This document shows, piece after piece, positions 10,119 to 22,541 of a stretch of DNA of 64,000 nucleotides. How positions within the stretch are numbered: position 1 is the stretch's first letter; the number at the start of each line of letters is the position of its first letter. The stretch covers positions 2,223,803 through 2,287,802 of the forward strand of contig NC_087380.1 of assembly GCF_963675165.1 (NCBI RefSeq), given 5' to 3'. Both the position numbers and the translations under genes were made by a program. The stretch comes from Halichondria panicea (Eukaryota > Porifera > Demospongiae > Suberitida > Halichondriidae). The notes under the pieces were generated by a model that made no database searches, was not told the DNA's origin, and was given only the letters and a program-made list of their open reading frames with translations.

Positions 10119-13100
10119 GTGAGTTGTTTTGGAATATTCTTACTCTTGGATTCCATCCAAACTCTTATTCCAGTTGTGTGCCTGTCTCTCCCTCCCCTGA
10201 CCAATGGAATAGTCTCATACAACGACTCAATACTGGGTCTGGACACTGTGGCCACACACTCCTGTGACACTGGCTACACTCTCAATGGAGGCAGCACCAG
10301 GACTTGTGGGAGTAATGGAATGTGGAGTGGTGTTGATGCAACTTGTGAAGGTGAGTCTACACATGCATGCAATCGATTCCCATGCATTGAACTATATTTA
10401 CCTCCATATTATCCCAGTGGTTTGTCCTGTACTCGCTCTGGAGAATGGAGATATTATGTACACTGATGACAGCAGACGAGTTGGTACTGACGTTACTTAC
10501 AGCTGCATTGTGGGATACCGTCTTGCGAGAGAACCAGAGATAACTTGTCAGTTGAGTGATAATAACATGGCAACTTGGAGTGAATCATTACCAATGTGCA
10601 AAGGTGTGTCAATGTTGCTAAATTACACGTGTGAAAGACATATGAAAACAACACTAAATACCACACTAAAACAACATTATTACGATTGCACTTGTTAGTT
10701 TCCTGCCAATACCTCAACCCGCCTGCCAATTAATAGTGCTATCATCTACACACCCACTTACAGTTTCCCATACATGTATCGTTACACCTGTTCCACATGC
10801 ATTCCCTTCCTCACAGCAATCACCTGCTCTGCTGTCCCTGCCATTGAGAATGGAACGGTCATCTACTCCAGTGGCACAACTTCCCCTTATGACTATGGAA
10901 CAACAGCTACGTATAAGTGTGACACTGGGTATGAGATAACGAGTGGAGACAGTGAGAGGACCTGCACTGGTGTTGTTGATGATGGTCCAATGGTAGAGTG
11001 GAATGAAACTGTGGCAGTTTGTTCAGGTACTAAATGTAGTGCCTAGACATCTATATATACTGCAGTATTTTTCTCAGCTACATGCAATTGAGATCTTATA
11101 CACTACACACATGTGTAGACATTGATGAATGCTCTGGCACTGCTCATGGCTGTGATCATACCTGCACCAACACTCCTGGATCATATACCTGTGACTGCAA
11201 CTCAGGATACCAACTTGCTGCTGATGGAAAAGGATGTTAGTTTTGTAATGACTATACCGTAGTGCTAGAAATTTATGCGCAATGCTATTTATGCCTGCGA
11301 GCGACTATATTATCTAATCAGCTGTCGCGGCATGTACAATCCAAACAAAATGTTGACTGGAAAATTGGCCATAACTCATAATGTTATGCTCGCCTATAAT
11401 TATTTCTTGCACTGTTTGCTTATCTATAGCACTACATTAGTATACTATTTCTGCCTATACAGGTAATGATATTGATGAGTGTACTGGACCCAACATCTGC
11501 CAGCAGCAAGCGTGTACCAACACTGAGGGATCGTTCATCTGTGGATGTGAGGCGCTGGACAGTGACAGAACATCATGTTCTGGTATATTTATAAATTTTA
11601 TTTCTCCAAACCATAATGTGTCTTTTACTAGCCTTCTGTGATGACATCACCCTCACCAATGGAATGGTGATCTATGACCCAACCTCTTCTCCAAGACTGG
11701 AAGGAACTACAGCCACTCACAACTGTAATAGTAGTTATGTTCTCTCTGGTGGATCTCAGAGAATATGTCAGTCGGACAAAACGTGGAGTGGAGAAATTGT
11801 TACATGCAATGGTAAAAAACAAGTATAAAAATTGTCTTTACTTTTCTTATAGCCACCATATGCCCACCTCTTGCTGACTCTCCCTATGGCATGATATTGT
11901 ACTCTCCAAACACTTCCCCATACTTATTTGGGTCACAAGCAACATACACTGTTACATGCCCTCCTGGACAGGAGAGGAGAGGAGGAAATGATGTGAGGAT
12001 TTGCTCGGGTGATGGACATAGTACCATTGGGGTGTGGACTGGAACTGCTCCCGTCTGTGCAGGTTGGCAATGTACAATGAATTGTATTGTTGCACAACGT
12101 TACCGTGTCATGATATTGTACACACACAGCTTAATTTGACATAGTACTCCTCCGTCTATTACCAATGAATCTACTTTTGTATTCATGTTAATTGCGGCAG
12201 TCTCTGAGAGTGTTTTTCCCCCAGCTATAATTGTATACAACTACACACACTGGGTGTATAGGCAATGCTTTGGCAAAACTCTAGCAGAGACAACTCGCCT
12301 GGGAACGAGGCTACATGCATGTACACTGCCAGAAGCAGCCCTTGGGAACACTGAAAACATCGTTGATCTACCCTTTTTTTAATCATTCAAATGCAAAATA
12401 CGTACTTCTACATTGTAAATCTACATGCTATCCTTGAAGATCATTTCACCAGATAGACTTCTGTTTCCACTCTTCATAACAACGTATTGTGTGCGTTCAT
12501 GTCAACAATTTCTACCAACAATAATAACATACGTAACATCATGCTTATTACCTCTTCTATAACACTCTAATATTTTTTGAGCGAACATAAAACATGGCGA
12601 AAAGCATTAGAAAGCGCAGCTTGCACCACGCACTCGTTATACAGGTGATATTGATGAGTGTACTGGACCCAACATCTGCCAGCAAGTGTGTACCAACACT
12701 GAGGGATCGTTCACCTGTGGATGTGAGGCAGGATATGTGTTGGACAGTGACAGAGCATCATGTTCTGGTATGAAGTGATGTGCTATATTGCATTACTTTT
12801 ATTAAAATTATCACAGCAATCACCTGCTCTGCTCTTTCTCTTATTGAGAAAGGGGTGATTGTCTACTCCAGTAACACAGCTGAGCCTTATGACTATGGAA
12901 CAACAGCTGTTTATGAATGTGACATTGGGTATGAAGTAACCAGTGGAGACAGTGAGAGGACCTGTACTGAATCTGCTTTAACTTTAGAAGGAATTTGGAA
13001 TGGAACCATATCTACCTGTTCAGGTATAGTGGTCTGGGCACTGTGCATTGCATGGATACCGTATATAGCAGGTAATTTTCGTTCGTGGAAAATTTTCAAT

Positions 13101-16100
13101 GAAATACCCAGTTAAAAAATTTTGTAATCTAAATAATTATTATCAGAATGCACAATTATAGTTTTAATTTTTGTATTAATACTCTAAATACAAAAAACCC
13201 GAAAATGTCCACCATGCGAAAATAACCCGCTATACGATACGCTGTAATTACGATTATGTTTAATAGCTATTTCTTGTGGCTCTCCTCCCACCATGATGAA
13301 TGCAAATATTGGAGGGCCCACTCCTGACACAACCTACCAAGGCAAAGTGACCTATACCTGTGTTAGTGGGTATTGGATCTCCAATGGAGACACCACAGCA
13401 ATGGCTAGCTGTATGGCTAATAAGACCTGGGGACCTCTACCAACTTGTTCACGTATGCATGTGATTGTAATATTATAATGATGTGTTTAAATTGCTCTCA
13501 CCCACTCAGTTGTGGATTGTGGTTCTCCTCTCAATATATCTATTCTCAATGGCTCACCTGGAGCACCATCCAGAACAACCTACCAAGGGACAGTAATCTA
13601 CACCTGTGATAGTGGGTATGAGGTCTCCACTGGAGTCACCACAGCAATGGCTACCTGTACGGCTAGTGGGACGTGGGGACCTCTACCAATTTGTCAACGT
13701 ATGTGAAGTTGTACTGTCACTGATAATAGCTACTGCATTGACTGTTGTGTTCTCACCCACTCAGCTGTGGATTGTGGCTCCTCTCCCTCCATTGGCAATG
13801 GATCTCCTGGCATATCCACTCCTGGCACAACTCTCGGAGGGAAGGTGACCTACACCTGTGTCAGTGGGTATGAGGTCTCCACTGGAGTCACCACAGCAAT
13901 GGCTACCTGTACGGCTAGTGGGACGTGGGGACCTATACCAATTTGTCAACGTATGTGAAGTTGACACTGTCACTGATAATAGCTACTGCATTAGCTGTTG
14001 TTCTCACCCACTCAGCTGTGAATTGTGGCTAGCTCCCCTACCACCATTACGTTGCATGACTAATCTATACAGGTGTCTCGTGTGGTGTCCCTCCCTCTGG
14101 CAACAATGCATCTCCTGGAAAACCAACCAGCACAGTGTACCAAGGAGCAGTGACCTACACCTGTGTCAGTGGATATTGGATCTCTCAAGGATCCTTCTCG
14201 AAATTTGCTACCTGTATGGCTGGCAGGACCTGGGGGCCTCTACCAACTTGTTCACGTATGTGAAGTTGCTATTCTGATTAGTAATATAAGTACAGTAAAT
14301 GGTACACAGTTGTGGATTGTGGCTCCCCACCCACCATTGGCAATGCATCTCCTGGAACACAAACTAGAACAACCTACCAAGGGACAGTGACCTACACCTG
14401 TGATACTGGGTATGAGGTATCCAATGGAGTCACCACAGCAATGGCTACCTGTATGGCTAGTGGGGCCTGGGGACCTCTACCAACTTGTCAACGTAAGTAA
14501 TATTTCTTCACCCACTTAATGTAAATAATATTAGGTGTCACATGTGGTGACCCTCCGGACACTGGTCTCAATGCCTCTCCTGGGACACCAACCCCTGACA
14601 CAACCTACCAGTACCAAGAGACAGTGACCTACACCTGTGACACTGGATATCAGATCTCCAATGAAGCCCTCACAGCAATGGCTACCTGTATGGCTAACAG
14701 GACCTGGGGACCTCTACCAACTTGTCAACGTGTGTGAAATTGCTCCCAAACTGAATTAACATTGTTTTCACCCACTCAGTTGTGGATTGTGGCTCTCCTC
14801 CCCCTGGTATAAATGCATATCCTAGAACACTAACCAGCACAACCTATCGAGGGACAGTCCTCTACACCTGTGACACTGGGTATGAGATCTCTAATGGAGT
14901 CACCACAGCAATGGCTACCTGTGTGGCTAGTGGAATGTGGGAAACTGTACCAACTTGTACAAGTACGGTTCAGGGATTTTTCTAACTTCAGATTTGTGCA
15001 TCATAATTATGTACATGCAGTTGTGGACTGTGGTGATCCTCCCACCATTCCCAATGGATCACCCGGGACACCCACCAGGACAGCATTTGGAGGAACAGTG
15101 TCTTACACATGCAACAATAGATATCACATGATGTCAGGATCAGCCACTGTGACTTGTGAGGCTAGTGGGAGTTGGAGCACAAGACCAACTTGCTCAGGTC
15201 TGATCTGTGAACATATACAATAATTTAGTGGTGACATAATTGTTAATAGCCATCTGCAATGACCATCAAATTGAAAATGGTGACATCGATTATGATCCTG
15301 ATACCACACCGAGAACAGAGGGAAACATTGCCTTGTACTCATGTGTGTCTGGTTACCACCTGTCTGGTTTGAGCATTAGGGTCTGTATGGACGGTCGTAA
15401 TGGAATGGAGGGTGTGTGGACTGGATCCATGCCAAGCTGTATAGGTATGAAAACAAGTATAGCAATATCCATTCCCCAGTATATTTCCAATGTGTTGCAG
15501 CAATCTGTGATAGTCTCACCCTCGCAAATATTGGGTACCGTATTGTGTGCATATTTCAAGGGTATAAATGTTCGCGGTTTTCGCTGATTAAGCATGTACT
15601 GCAAACATTATACCCCCGAATTTAATATCGCACGCATGCTGCAGAAAGGCTGCTATTCCACGAAAACCTTTCTAAATGTCATTCCTCGAAATAAACCCGC
15701 TATACGGTATATCATAGAGATGCTACACTAATTTGTGTATTGTCCACAGGTATCACATGCTCTGCTCTCCCTAATGTTACGAATGGGACCATTGATTACT
15801 CTAGTGGTACTACTGCGCCATATAACTATGGAACAATGGCTACTCATCAATGCAACCATGGACATACCTTAACAACTGGAGACAGAGTGGGGACTTGTAC
15901 TGGTGATGGTAGCACTCCTGATGGTCATTGGAATGGTACTGCTCCTCAATGTCCACGTATGTTATTATTGCATTATCGTATCACATGATAATGTACACAC
16001 ACAGCTGTGGACTGTGGGACTCCTCCATCTATTACCAATGGATCTCCTGGGATACCAACAACCACAACATTCACAGGGACAGTGGTCTACAGCTGTAATA

Positions 16101-19100
16101 ATGGCTATGCACTCTTTGGGAATGCTACAAGTACTTGTCAGGCAAATGCAACCTGGAGCAAATCACCAGAATGCAGAGGTACATACAGGTGCACACTGTA
16201 TTTGTCAACATTATTGGGACATACACTAACACATACAGGTATATTTATTAGTGTTATTCAATCTGATGCCCCCATCTTAATTGGAGGTTCCGTTACCATC
16301 ACCTGCACCACTGACTCTCCTGCTGACTCAATAATGTTGTTCCAAGATAACGAACCTCTTCATGACACTATTAATAATCAAACCGCCTTGACTTACAACA
16401 TCTCTCTTGTGACTGACAGCATTCATGGAAACATTTTCAAATGTGAGGCCAAGTTGACGGAAAGAACCTACTTTTCAGACATTGCCTTTGGTATGGTTAC
16501 CATTTCCGTTGAGGGTAAGTATAATAATTGTTTGCAGCTTCTATAGACTTAAACATTTCTCTATACAGTTCCCCAACAACCTATTACGTCTATTATTAGA
16601 ACATCTATCCCTTCAACTCCACAAGTTGGAGAGCCGTACAGTCAAATTTGTACTGTGTCTAAGTTGCCTGGACTAACTCGCACACCAACTGCTCAGTGGA
16701 TGAAGGTTGCTTTGGGGACTAAAAGAATTGGCATGCCCGCTCCTAATCAAGCTGTTCTCACATTCTCTCCACTGAGAACCTCAGATGCTGGCATATATCG
16801 TTGTCAGGGAAACCTCAATACTACTGTTCAACCTGAACTCCTTTTGGACAGCAGCGATTTCGCTATAATTGCTCAAAGTGAGTCAGATATCTATAAAACA
16901 TAATAATTCTATAGTCTGCTGTTTTACAGTGCCAGCACCAACAGTGACAATCTCAAGGTTTCCCTCTGATTCAGCCTTGTTTGCTAACCTCAGTGTGGTA
17001 ACATTTACATGTCAAGTGTCCATACATACAAACATTGATACTTCCGTCACTTTGAGCTTGACTTGGACTCGTGAGGTTTATAGTGATGAAGATGATACAA
17101 CCACTAAAGTGATCATGGTGAATAGTACAACCAAAAAAATTGAGAGGAGATGGACCTTTAATGATTTAACTTCAAAGGACCAGAGAGTGACTTGCAATGG
17201 AGAATTAAGTTCAGCTAACAGTTTTATTCAAGGCAATAGCAGTATGGCTGTAGACACATTGTCTGTTGCTGGTGAGTTGCCATCTTCATCCCCTAAAGCT
17301 AATACGTTCTATTTCATTTAGGAGTGTTTCTCATCAACGACATTGCACTTAACGACAACATGACCTCTGTACCATCGAGGGATGTACATGTCATACAGTG
17401 TCACTCTGACAAGTCAGATACCTTCGATGAAGACCAACATGGATGGACTTTCCCTAATGGCAGTAAAGTTATGGCAACAGATGCACTGGCTGTTGCAACA
17501 CGGGAGGGAGGACACCTGGCACTCACTCGAGTGGGGAACAGTTCCCTGCCAGCTGGAGAGTATTGTTGCAAAGCTCAGGACGCCAGGGGAACCAACCACA
17601 CCCTCTGTGTGCATGTGGAGCCAGGTTAGGGGTGAAGGTAGATGTTATGTCCACTAATTCAGCCAGTAGCCATATAATTGCTTTGGGATTCTTGGGAATT
17701 AATGTGACACACATGCTCCTATAGATGGAACTAACTAGCAATCAATACTTCTAGTTACATAGCCTTATTTTTTCAGGCCCTATATATAATATTTACTACC
17801 CACAGAACCAAGTGCCAGTGGTATGGTTGGAGGGATAGTTGCTGCGATTGTAAGTTTGGTGATTGCTCTACTGATCATTGGAGCAGTTATTGTCATTGTT
17901 GTCAGGTAAACTTAAGTCAAAGACATTCCTGCATTTATGTGAATGAAGTCCCACAATGCCTAAATACCAACTCTTCTCTGCATTAATGGATGTACCATGA
18001 TTCTTTCAGAGCTCATAGATCTAGAAAGCACACTTTCTCTGGCCTTGCATTTGGTGGAGGGAGAGTCAAGCGTAAATCTCTCTTCACTGTGAAAGTTGAC
18101 CCCCTGACCCCATTGGACATACCCCTGGATGATCACATTGACACCTTGACCCCTGATGCAAATATGTATGTGGGTGTGACCACCTTCAGTAAGGAACCGG
18201 ATAAAAAGATTGAAAGAAATCAGCAAGGTATCACAACAAATAATTACCCTTAAGTATATATACGTGAGTCTTCTACTATTTCACAGGATCTGTACTTGGT
18301 ACAAGCAGTTCATTTTACACCACTGACTTCCCTGCTCATGTAGACACAATGCACGAGGACACAGACAAGCTCTTCGAGACTGAGTACACGGTGAGCATGT
18401 GTGCATGCAGGGTTGAATAATCTTTCTCACTGTTTCACATTTGTGGTAACTTCCTAATTTGTTCATCTCAGTCCATCAGCAAAGAGCCCCACTCTCCCAA
18501 CAACGAGTCAAAACTGCCTCACAATACAACCAAGAACAGATTCGGAAACGTCTTCCCTTGTGAGTACACAAATTAATGTCAACTTGTGCTTATTCTGTGT
18601 ACAGATGATTTCAACCGTGTTAAGTTGAAGCCTGTGAAGGACATCAGAGGATCAGACTACATCAATGCCAGCTACGTCAATGTGAGTCAATTATCATTCA
18701 GCATCAATCATTTTCATATATACACTGTATTAATATTTGCAGGGCTATATGACCAACACCAAGTACATTGCTGCTCAAGGTGAGCACATCACTCACGCAC
18801 ATTCACAGTGTATCATTGCCCCAAACTCAGGTCCTCTGCCCAATACACTGGAAGATTTCTGGAAGATGATTATGGAGAACAAACTGAGAACAATTGTCAT
18901 GCTCACCAAATGTTTTGAGGAGAGGGTGAGCTACTACACCATTCAACCAAATTCTATTGTCTAGTGGGAGTTTCCCTTCTGATCTTGTAGCTACGTACAA
19001 TTTAAAAATATATTGTCTAGTGGGCTTCTAATCTTGTAGCTACAACATAATTATACCAAATTTATTCTTGTAGAAAAAGTGTGAGTGTTACTGGCCCCTG

Positions 19101-21824
19101 AAGGACGACCAACCTCTTGAGATGGGCTGTGGTATTGTGGTCTCTCTGACCAGTATGGTGGCCTTCCCCGACTTCACTGTCAGGAGAATGAAAGTCAATC
19201 AAGTCAGTTTGTTTACAGTTTGGAATGTACTGTCTACACAAACGCCCACAAATTTTGCAAAGTGAAACCTTATAGCTGTTGATAACAATGTTGAAGCATA
19301 CAACGTTGCATTTTGGGATATGTAATTGTGTACACAAACCCCCACGAATTTTAGTGAAGTGAAGCCGTTGTTATGAATTATTACATTGTTTATTACATGT
19401 ACAATCATGTACCACTGTTATACACAATTCCAAGTAACTAATAATAAACCCCACCCCCTATAGCCCACCCTCGGTTCGTCCCCTGTGTTTGAGGTGACCC
19501 TGTTCCACTACACCTCCTGGCCAGACCACGGTGTCCCCTCCAGTGGCATGTCCCTCATCTACTTCACTCGTGCTGTTCGTAAGACACACCCCCAGGACGA
19601 TTCCCGCCCACTCCTCGTACACTGCAGCGCTGGTGTCGGACGCACAGGGACGTTCATTGTCTTAGATACGATGTTGGATCGTATGGAGCAGGATGGGATG
19701 ATACATATCTACGATTGTGTTACTCATATTCGGAAACAGAGGGTGCTCCTCGTACAGACTCTGGTACGCTTGGAAATTAATATGGTGTCCCTGAAAACCC
19801 ATTCAGTCATTATAAGTCTCCCTCTTTCCTCAGTCCCAGTACATCTTCCTGCATGATGCCCTCAAGGAGCTGATAGTGTGTGGGGAGACAGAGATACCAG
19901 CACATGTTCTCATGACAACCGTCAACCAGCTCAAAAAACCAGCTGCTACTGATGAGGAGATAGACATGGCTCAGTCTTGGGTAGAGGAGGACACACCCAC
20001 TGGCTTCCAGCGACAGTTCAAGGTAGGCTATTCATTCGTTGTTCTTGCCCCAATGTATAGTATACTTGCCCCATTCTTGAGATATCACTTTGTGTATTAT
20101 TGCTATGCTCAAGCCTGTGTATTTTGTGGCTGAATGGTAATTATCGTTGTGGATACATTTTTGGGGAAGTTAACTTGAACTATTAATACTAGTAAATGTA
20201 TATTACTTAGATTTTGAGTGAGTGTTCTGTGCCTGACGGGACAGAGGACTACTACAGCGCTCAGAATGAGGAGAATGAAGACAAGAACAGATACTCTCAG
20301 ATTTTGCCCAGTAAGCTAAAATCAACTCCACATGCACACGGCGTACTGCAAACATTATGCAGCGTTGTCTCAAACTTACATGTTTTTAGCTAAAAGATTT
20401 CATTTTCAGATGAGATGCATCGAGTCAAGCTTCGATTCTCACCTTCTGGTTCTAACTACATCAATGCCAGCTACATTCATGTGAGGAAGCTAAACAGTAC
20501 CACCCACACACTATCTGCACTGTTTATGTGCTACTTCTTGTCCAGGGCTACCAATGCACTATGTATTTCTCTATTGTGAAGTGTTTCTCCCAACAATAAT
20601 CCAGTTTTTAAACTCTCTCGTGTCCAGGGCTACCAACAGAGGCGAGGGTACATAGCCACTCAAGGTCCCCTGGAGCACACCACTGGAGACTTGTGGAGGA
20701 TGGTGGTGGAGAATGAGTGCAGCTGTATCGTCATGCTCTGTACCCTCAGGGAGGGGGAGGAGGTGTGTTGTATTTGTTTATACTTTCATTTTTAACTTGC
20801 ATTTAGAAAGTGAATATTTGCACATAAACAGTTTTAACAAAACTTTTTATGCAGCAAAAAGTACAATGTATACATAACCCTAAACCTCCTATAGCTCTTA
20901 TTGAACAGTATATGCACTGTACTGTATTTTCACTTATTTTCTTTCTTCTTCAACAGAAGGTGTGCCATCGCTACTGGCCCAAGTTCCAAGGAGAGGCAGG
21001 CACTTATGGTGACTTCACTGTCACTCAGCAGACATTCGACGCTTATGGTGACTACGTTGTCAGAAAACTATCTGTTGCCATGGCAGCCTCCGATGAGACC
21101 CCTTCCGTGGTGACACAGTTCCACTTCACCCGCTGGACCGAGAAGGACCCCCCACAGAGCCCTGCCGCTATACTGGACGTTGTGCAGGAGGTGAATGCTG
21201 TTCAGATGGCCTCAGGCAACAAGCCCATTGTGGTCATGTGCAAGTAAGTGAGTATGAGTGTGTGTGATGGTACAGCCTGTTATGTATACTTATGCTAAAT
21301 AAGTATCTGAATGTTTCACTACCCCCCCCCCCACACACACACACACACACGCAGCAACTAATGCATTATAGTAAACACTGTCTCACTGCCCACACTTAAT
21401 ACCTCCCCCTCACACACATGCAGCAATGGGATTGGTCGCACTGGAGTGTTCATCACCCTGCATGCTCAACTGGAGCGACTCAAGATTGAGGGTGTGGTCG
21501 ATCTGTTCCAGTTCATCAAGTTTGCTCACAAACAAAGGGAGGGACTCGTTAGCAGTCCTGTAAGTCATTACAATACAAGTCTATTGGAAGCTACATTCTA
21601 CTGTATTCTATTCTCCATTCTATGCTGTAGATCCAATGTTTAGCTACTCTGTTTATTTTGCTAAAGTATACGTGTGTGCATGCTTTATAGATATTATCTT
21701 TCAATATGAAGTAATCACTGTACATACACCCACTGTGCAGGAGATGTATGCTTTCTGTCACGAGGCACTGGCTGACTATGTGGACAGTTTTGAAACTTAT
21801 GCCAACTTCAAAGAACTGGTTTAA
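9580..21824 (+). CDS. Gene B: receptor tyrosine phosphatase with Ig, CCP and EGF ectodomain
   Basis: Complete receptor of about 2,478 residues by my model. Signal exon 9580-9673 ([19 protein letters not shown]), V-like Ig 9744-10118, 17 CCP and 3 EGF exons (10174-16178), four Ig exons (16239-17624), TM 17806-17905, juxtamembrane 18010-18227 and 18287-18390. D1 exons are 18472-18559, 18605-18681, 18743-18779, 18831-18925, 19074-19202, 19464-19763 and 19834-20022. D2 exons are 20211-20310, 20410-20480, 20628-20762, 20957-21243, 21424-21559 and 21741-21824. All exon phases close to TAA at 21822. I chose ATG 9580 because MKK is shared by genes B-E; an in-frame ATG at 9562 would add six residues. 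It is the only gene here with EGF domains. Two relic CCP exons and two MITEs lie in its introns. Confidence 0.9.
11119..11235 (+). other. Gene B: calcium-binding EGF-like domain 1
   Basis: [16 protein letters not shown], then [10 protein letters not shown] and [10 protein letters not shown]: a standard calcium-binding EGF. The exon ends one base into a codon; joining it to the next exon makes TGT, so the sixth Cys is created by splicing. Confidence 0.85.
11463..11582 (+). other. Gene B: EGF-like domain 2 (shortened)
   Basis: [19 protein letters not shown], then [17 protein letters not shown]. Compared with EGF 3 it lacks the Gly-Tyr-Val segment after the fourth to fifth Cys, so its last loop is short. 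It is nearly identical to EGF 3 at the nucleotide level. Confidence 0.8.
12063..12644 (+). other. Gene B: long intron between CCP 5 and EGF 3
   Basis: No coding block. It includes CTCGCCTGGGAACGAGGC, a short GC-rich inverted pattern around 12290-12312, which may be an old repeat. The downstream flank CATGGCGAAAAGCATTAG has a similar phrase before the CCP at 59061 (GAGGCATTAGCACAGC). Confidence 0.4.
12645..12767 (+). other. Gene B: calcium-binding EGF-like domain 3
   Basis: [15 protein letters not shown], then [19 protein letters not shown]: complete six-Cys calcium-binding EGF. It is a recent duplicate of EGF 2, separated from it by two CCP exons. Confidence 0.85.
13057..13239. mobile_element. 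MITE of the TACCGTATAGC family in a gene B intron
   Basis: Left end TACCGTATATAGCAGGTAA and right end TTAACCCGCTATACGATA-like (CGAAAATAACCCGC at 13217-13230) form terminal inverted repeats with the TTTTCG block inside. The interior is AT-rich and non-coding. Confidence 0.65.
14016..14066 (+). pseudogene. Gene B: relic of a CCP exon 5' end
   Basis: After an acceptor CTCAG comes CTGTGAATTGTGGCTAG, matching the start of neighbouring CCP exons (V-x-C-G) but with TAG in frame, and the match stops after CCACCATT. The following CCP (14073) has its own acceptor and is intact, so the relic is probably skipped. Confidence 0.6.
15501..15535 (+). pseudogene. Gene B: CCP exon start cut off by a MITE
   Basis: After acceptor GTTGCAG, the frame [12 protein letters not shown] matches the start of CCP exon 11632 ([11 protein letters not shown]). 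It ends exactly where the MITE begins (TACCG at 15536), and no remainder of the exon is visible after the MITE. Confidence 0.65.
15536..15709. mobile_element. MITE of the TACCGTATAGC family inside a former CCP exon
   Basis: Left end TACCGTATTGTGTGCA and right end AACCCGCTATACGGTA are imperfect inverted repeats. The interior includes TTCGCGGTTTTCGCTGATTA, typical of this family in the window. No coding capacity. Confidence 0.65.
16239..17624 (+). other. Gene B: four membrane-proximal Ig-like domains
   Basis: Exons 16239-16514, 16569-16877, 16930-17271 and 17322-17624, each one Ig-like domain in the same order as gene A. Ig2 has DAGIYRC; Ig4 has GWTFPNG and EYCCKA. Ig2 has a changed first Cys context (SQICTV in place of TVTCNV), but the Cys itself is kept. 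Confidence 0.85.
17806..17905 (+). other. Gene B: transmembrane exon
   Basis: Short stalk EPSASGM, then a hydrophobic helix of Gly, Ile, Val, Ala and Leu up to Arg. It is six bases shorter than in A, C and D, from loss of two stalk Ser codons, and keeps phase 2 at its end. Confidence 0.9.
18472..20022 (+). other. Gene B: phosphatase domain D1 (catalytic)
   Basis: All active-site elements are present: WPD at 19518-19526, catalytic Cys codon 19623-19625 in [11 protein letters not shown], and the [12 protein letters not shown] helix. The substrate loop reads KNRFGN (Phe for Tyr), as in the sister genes. Confidence 0.93.
20211..21824 (+). other. Gene B: phosphatase domain D2
   Basis: KNRYSQ and YINASY blocks are intact. 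The acid loop is WTEKDPP, the P-loop Cys codon is 21239-21241, and NNGIGRTG is completed across a phase 2 intron. The Arg at the FA-RKQ position in A, C and D is His here (FAHKQ). Confidence 0.9.
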
Positions 21825-22541
21825 TTATAACAGTAACTTCACAAAAACATTTGATTTTAGATTTTACTGCTGCTTTTATAGTTTTTAGATTATTGTACAG
21901 ACTCAGATTATACCAATAGCAAAACTGCATGTGAATGTGTTTACCACTGACTTTTATGATACTGAATTATTGCACTTGCTGGGGTGAGAGTGTGTTCTTT
22001 AACGAATCCTAATGTGTGTTGTTACAATTCTCTCAATAAGTAACTACATGTAGTAAGTTATTGAATCCTATTTATTGCTATGAATATACCCCCCTCCCCT
22101 TGCAGTTTTCTCCAGCAGCGTGGTTGGCGTAATGATGAGATCAATGCTCGTATTGAGTGTATTGAGGCTGACTCTAGTGGAGTGGAGGAGGACGAGGGAC
22201 TCTACGCCACCTATGCCATGCTACACACCTATCGCAATGAGTAAGTGTGGGGGAGAAGGGGGTGAGTACCGTGTACCTGTACGTCTAGTTACATTAAAAT
22301 CACGATTTATATAAATAGTATTTAATACTTGCTTAGGTAATTAGATTGTTGGATTGGACAATCGCATTTACATGCACACTGGGAATTATAATCCTTACTA
22401 CATTACTTAGTTTAGCACTGCGCAAAAATCATACATGGGTGGTAGCTAGTCATTTGAAGTATATATAGTGAAGTTGATGTGCTTGGATCCCTAGATACTG
22501 CCATAGATATTTGGTACTGCAGGTATTACCATCATGAGACC

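Larger units (their letters stand above)
10174..16178 (+). other. Gene B: 17 CCP/Sushi and 3 EGF-like domain exons
   Basis: CCP exons: 10174-10350, 10418-10603, 10817-11026, 11632-11811, 11853-12062, 12817-13023, 13267-13452, 13510-13698, 13765-13950, 14073-14255, 14310-14492, 14535-14729, 14780-14962, 15021-15197, 15250-15444, 15750-15956, 16005-16178. Each has four Cys, a Gly-Tyr and a Trp before the last Cys. Exons 13267-14962 form a run of closely related copies (TTYQGxVxYTC, TTAMATC). EGF exons: 11119-11235, 11463-11582, 12645-12767. Every exon length is a multiple of three. The CCP type is the adhesion/complement-control fold and is expected to bind protein ligands outside the cell. Confidence 0.88.

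Noticed and set aside
11240-11462. Possible further MITE starting TACCGTAGTGC near 11255
   Set aside because: Only a left-end-like phrase is seen; I find no matching right end before the EGF 2 exon.
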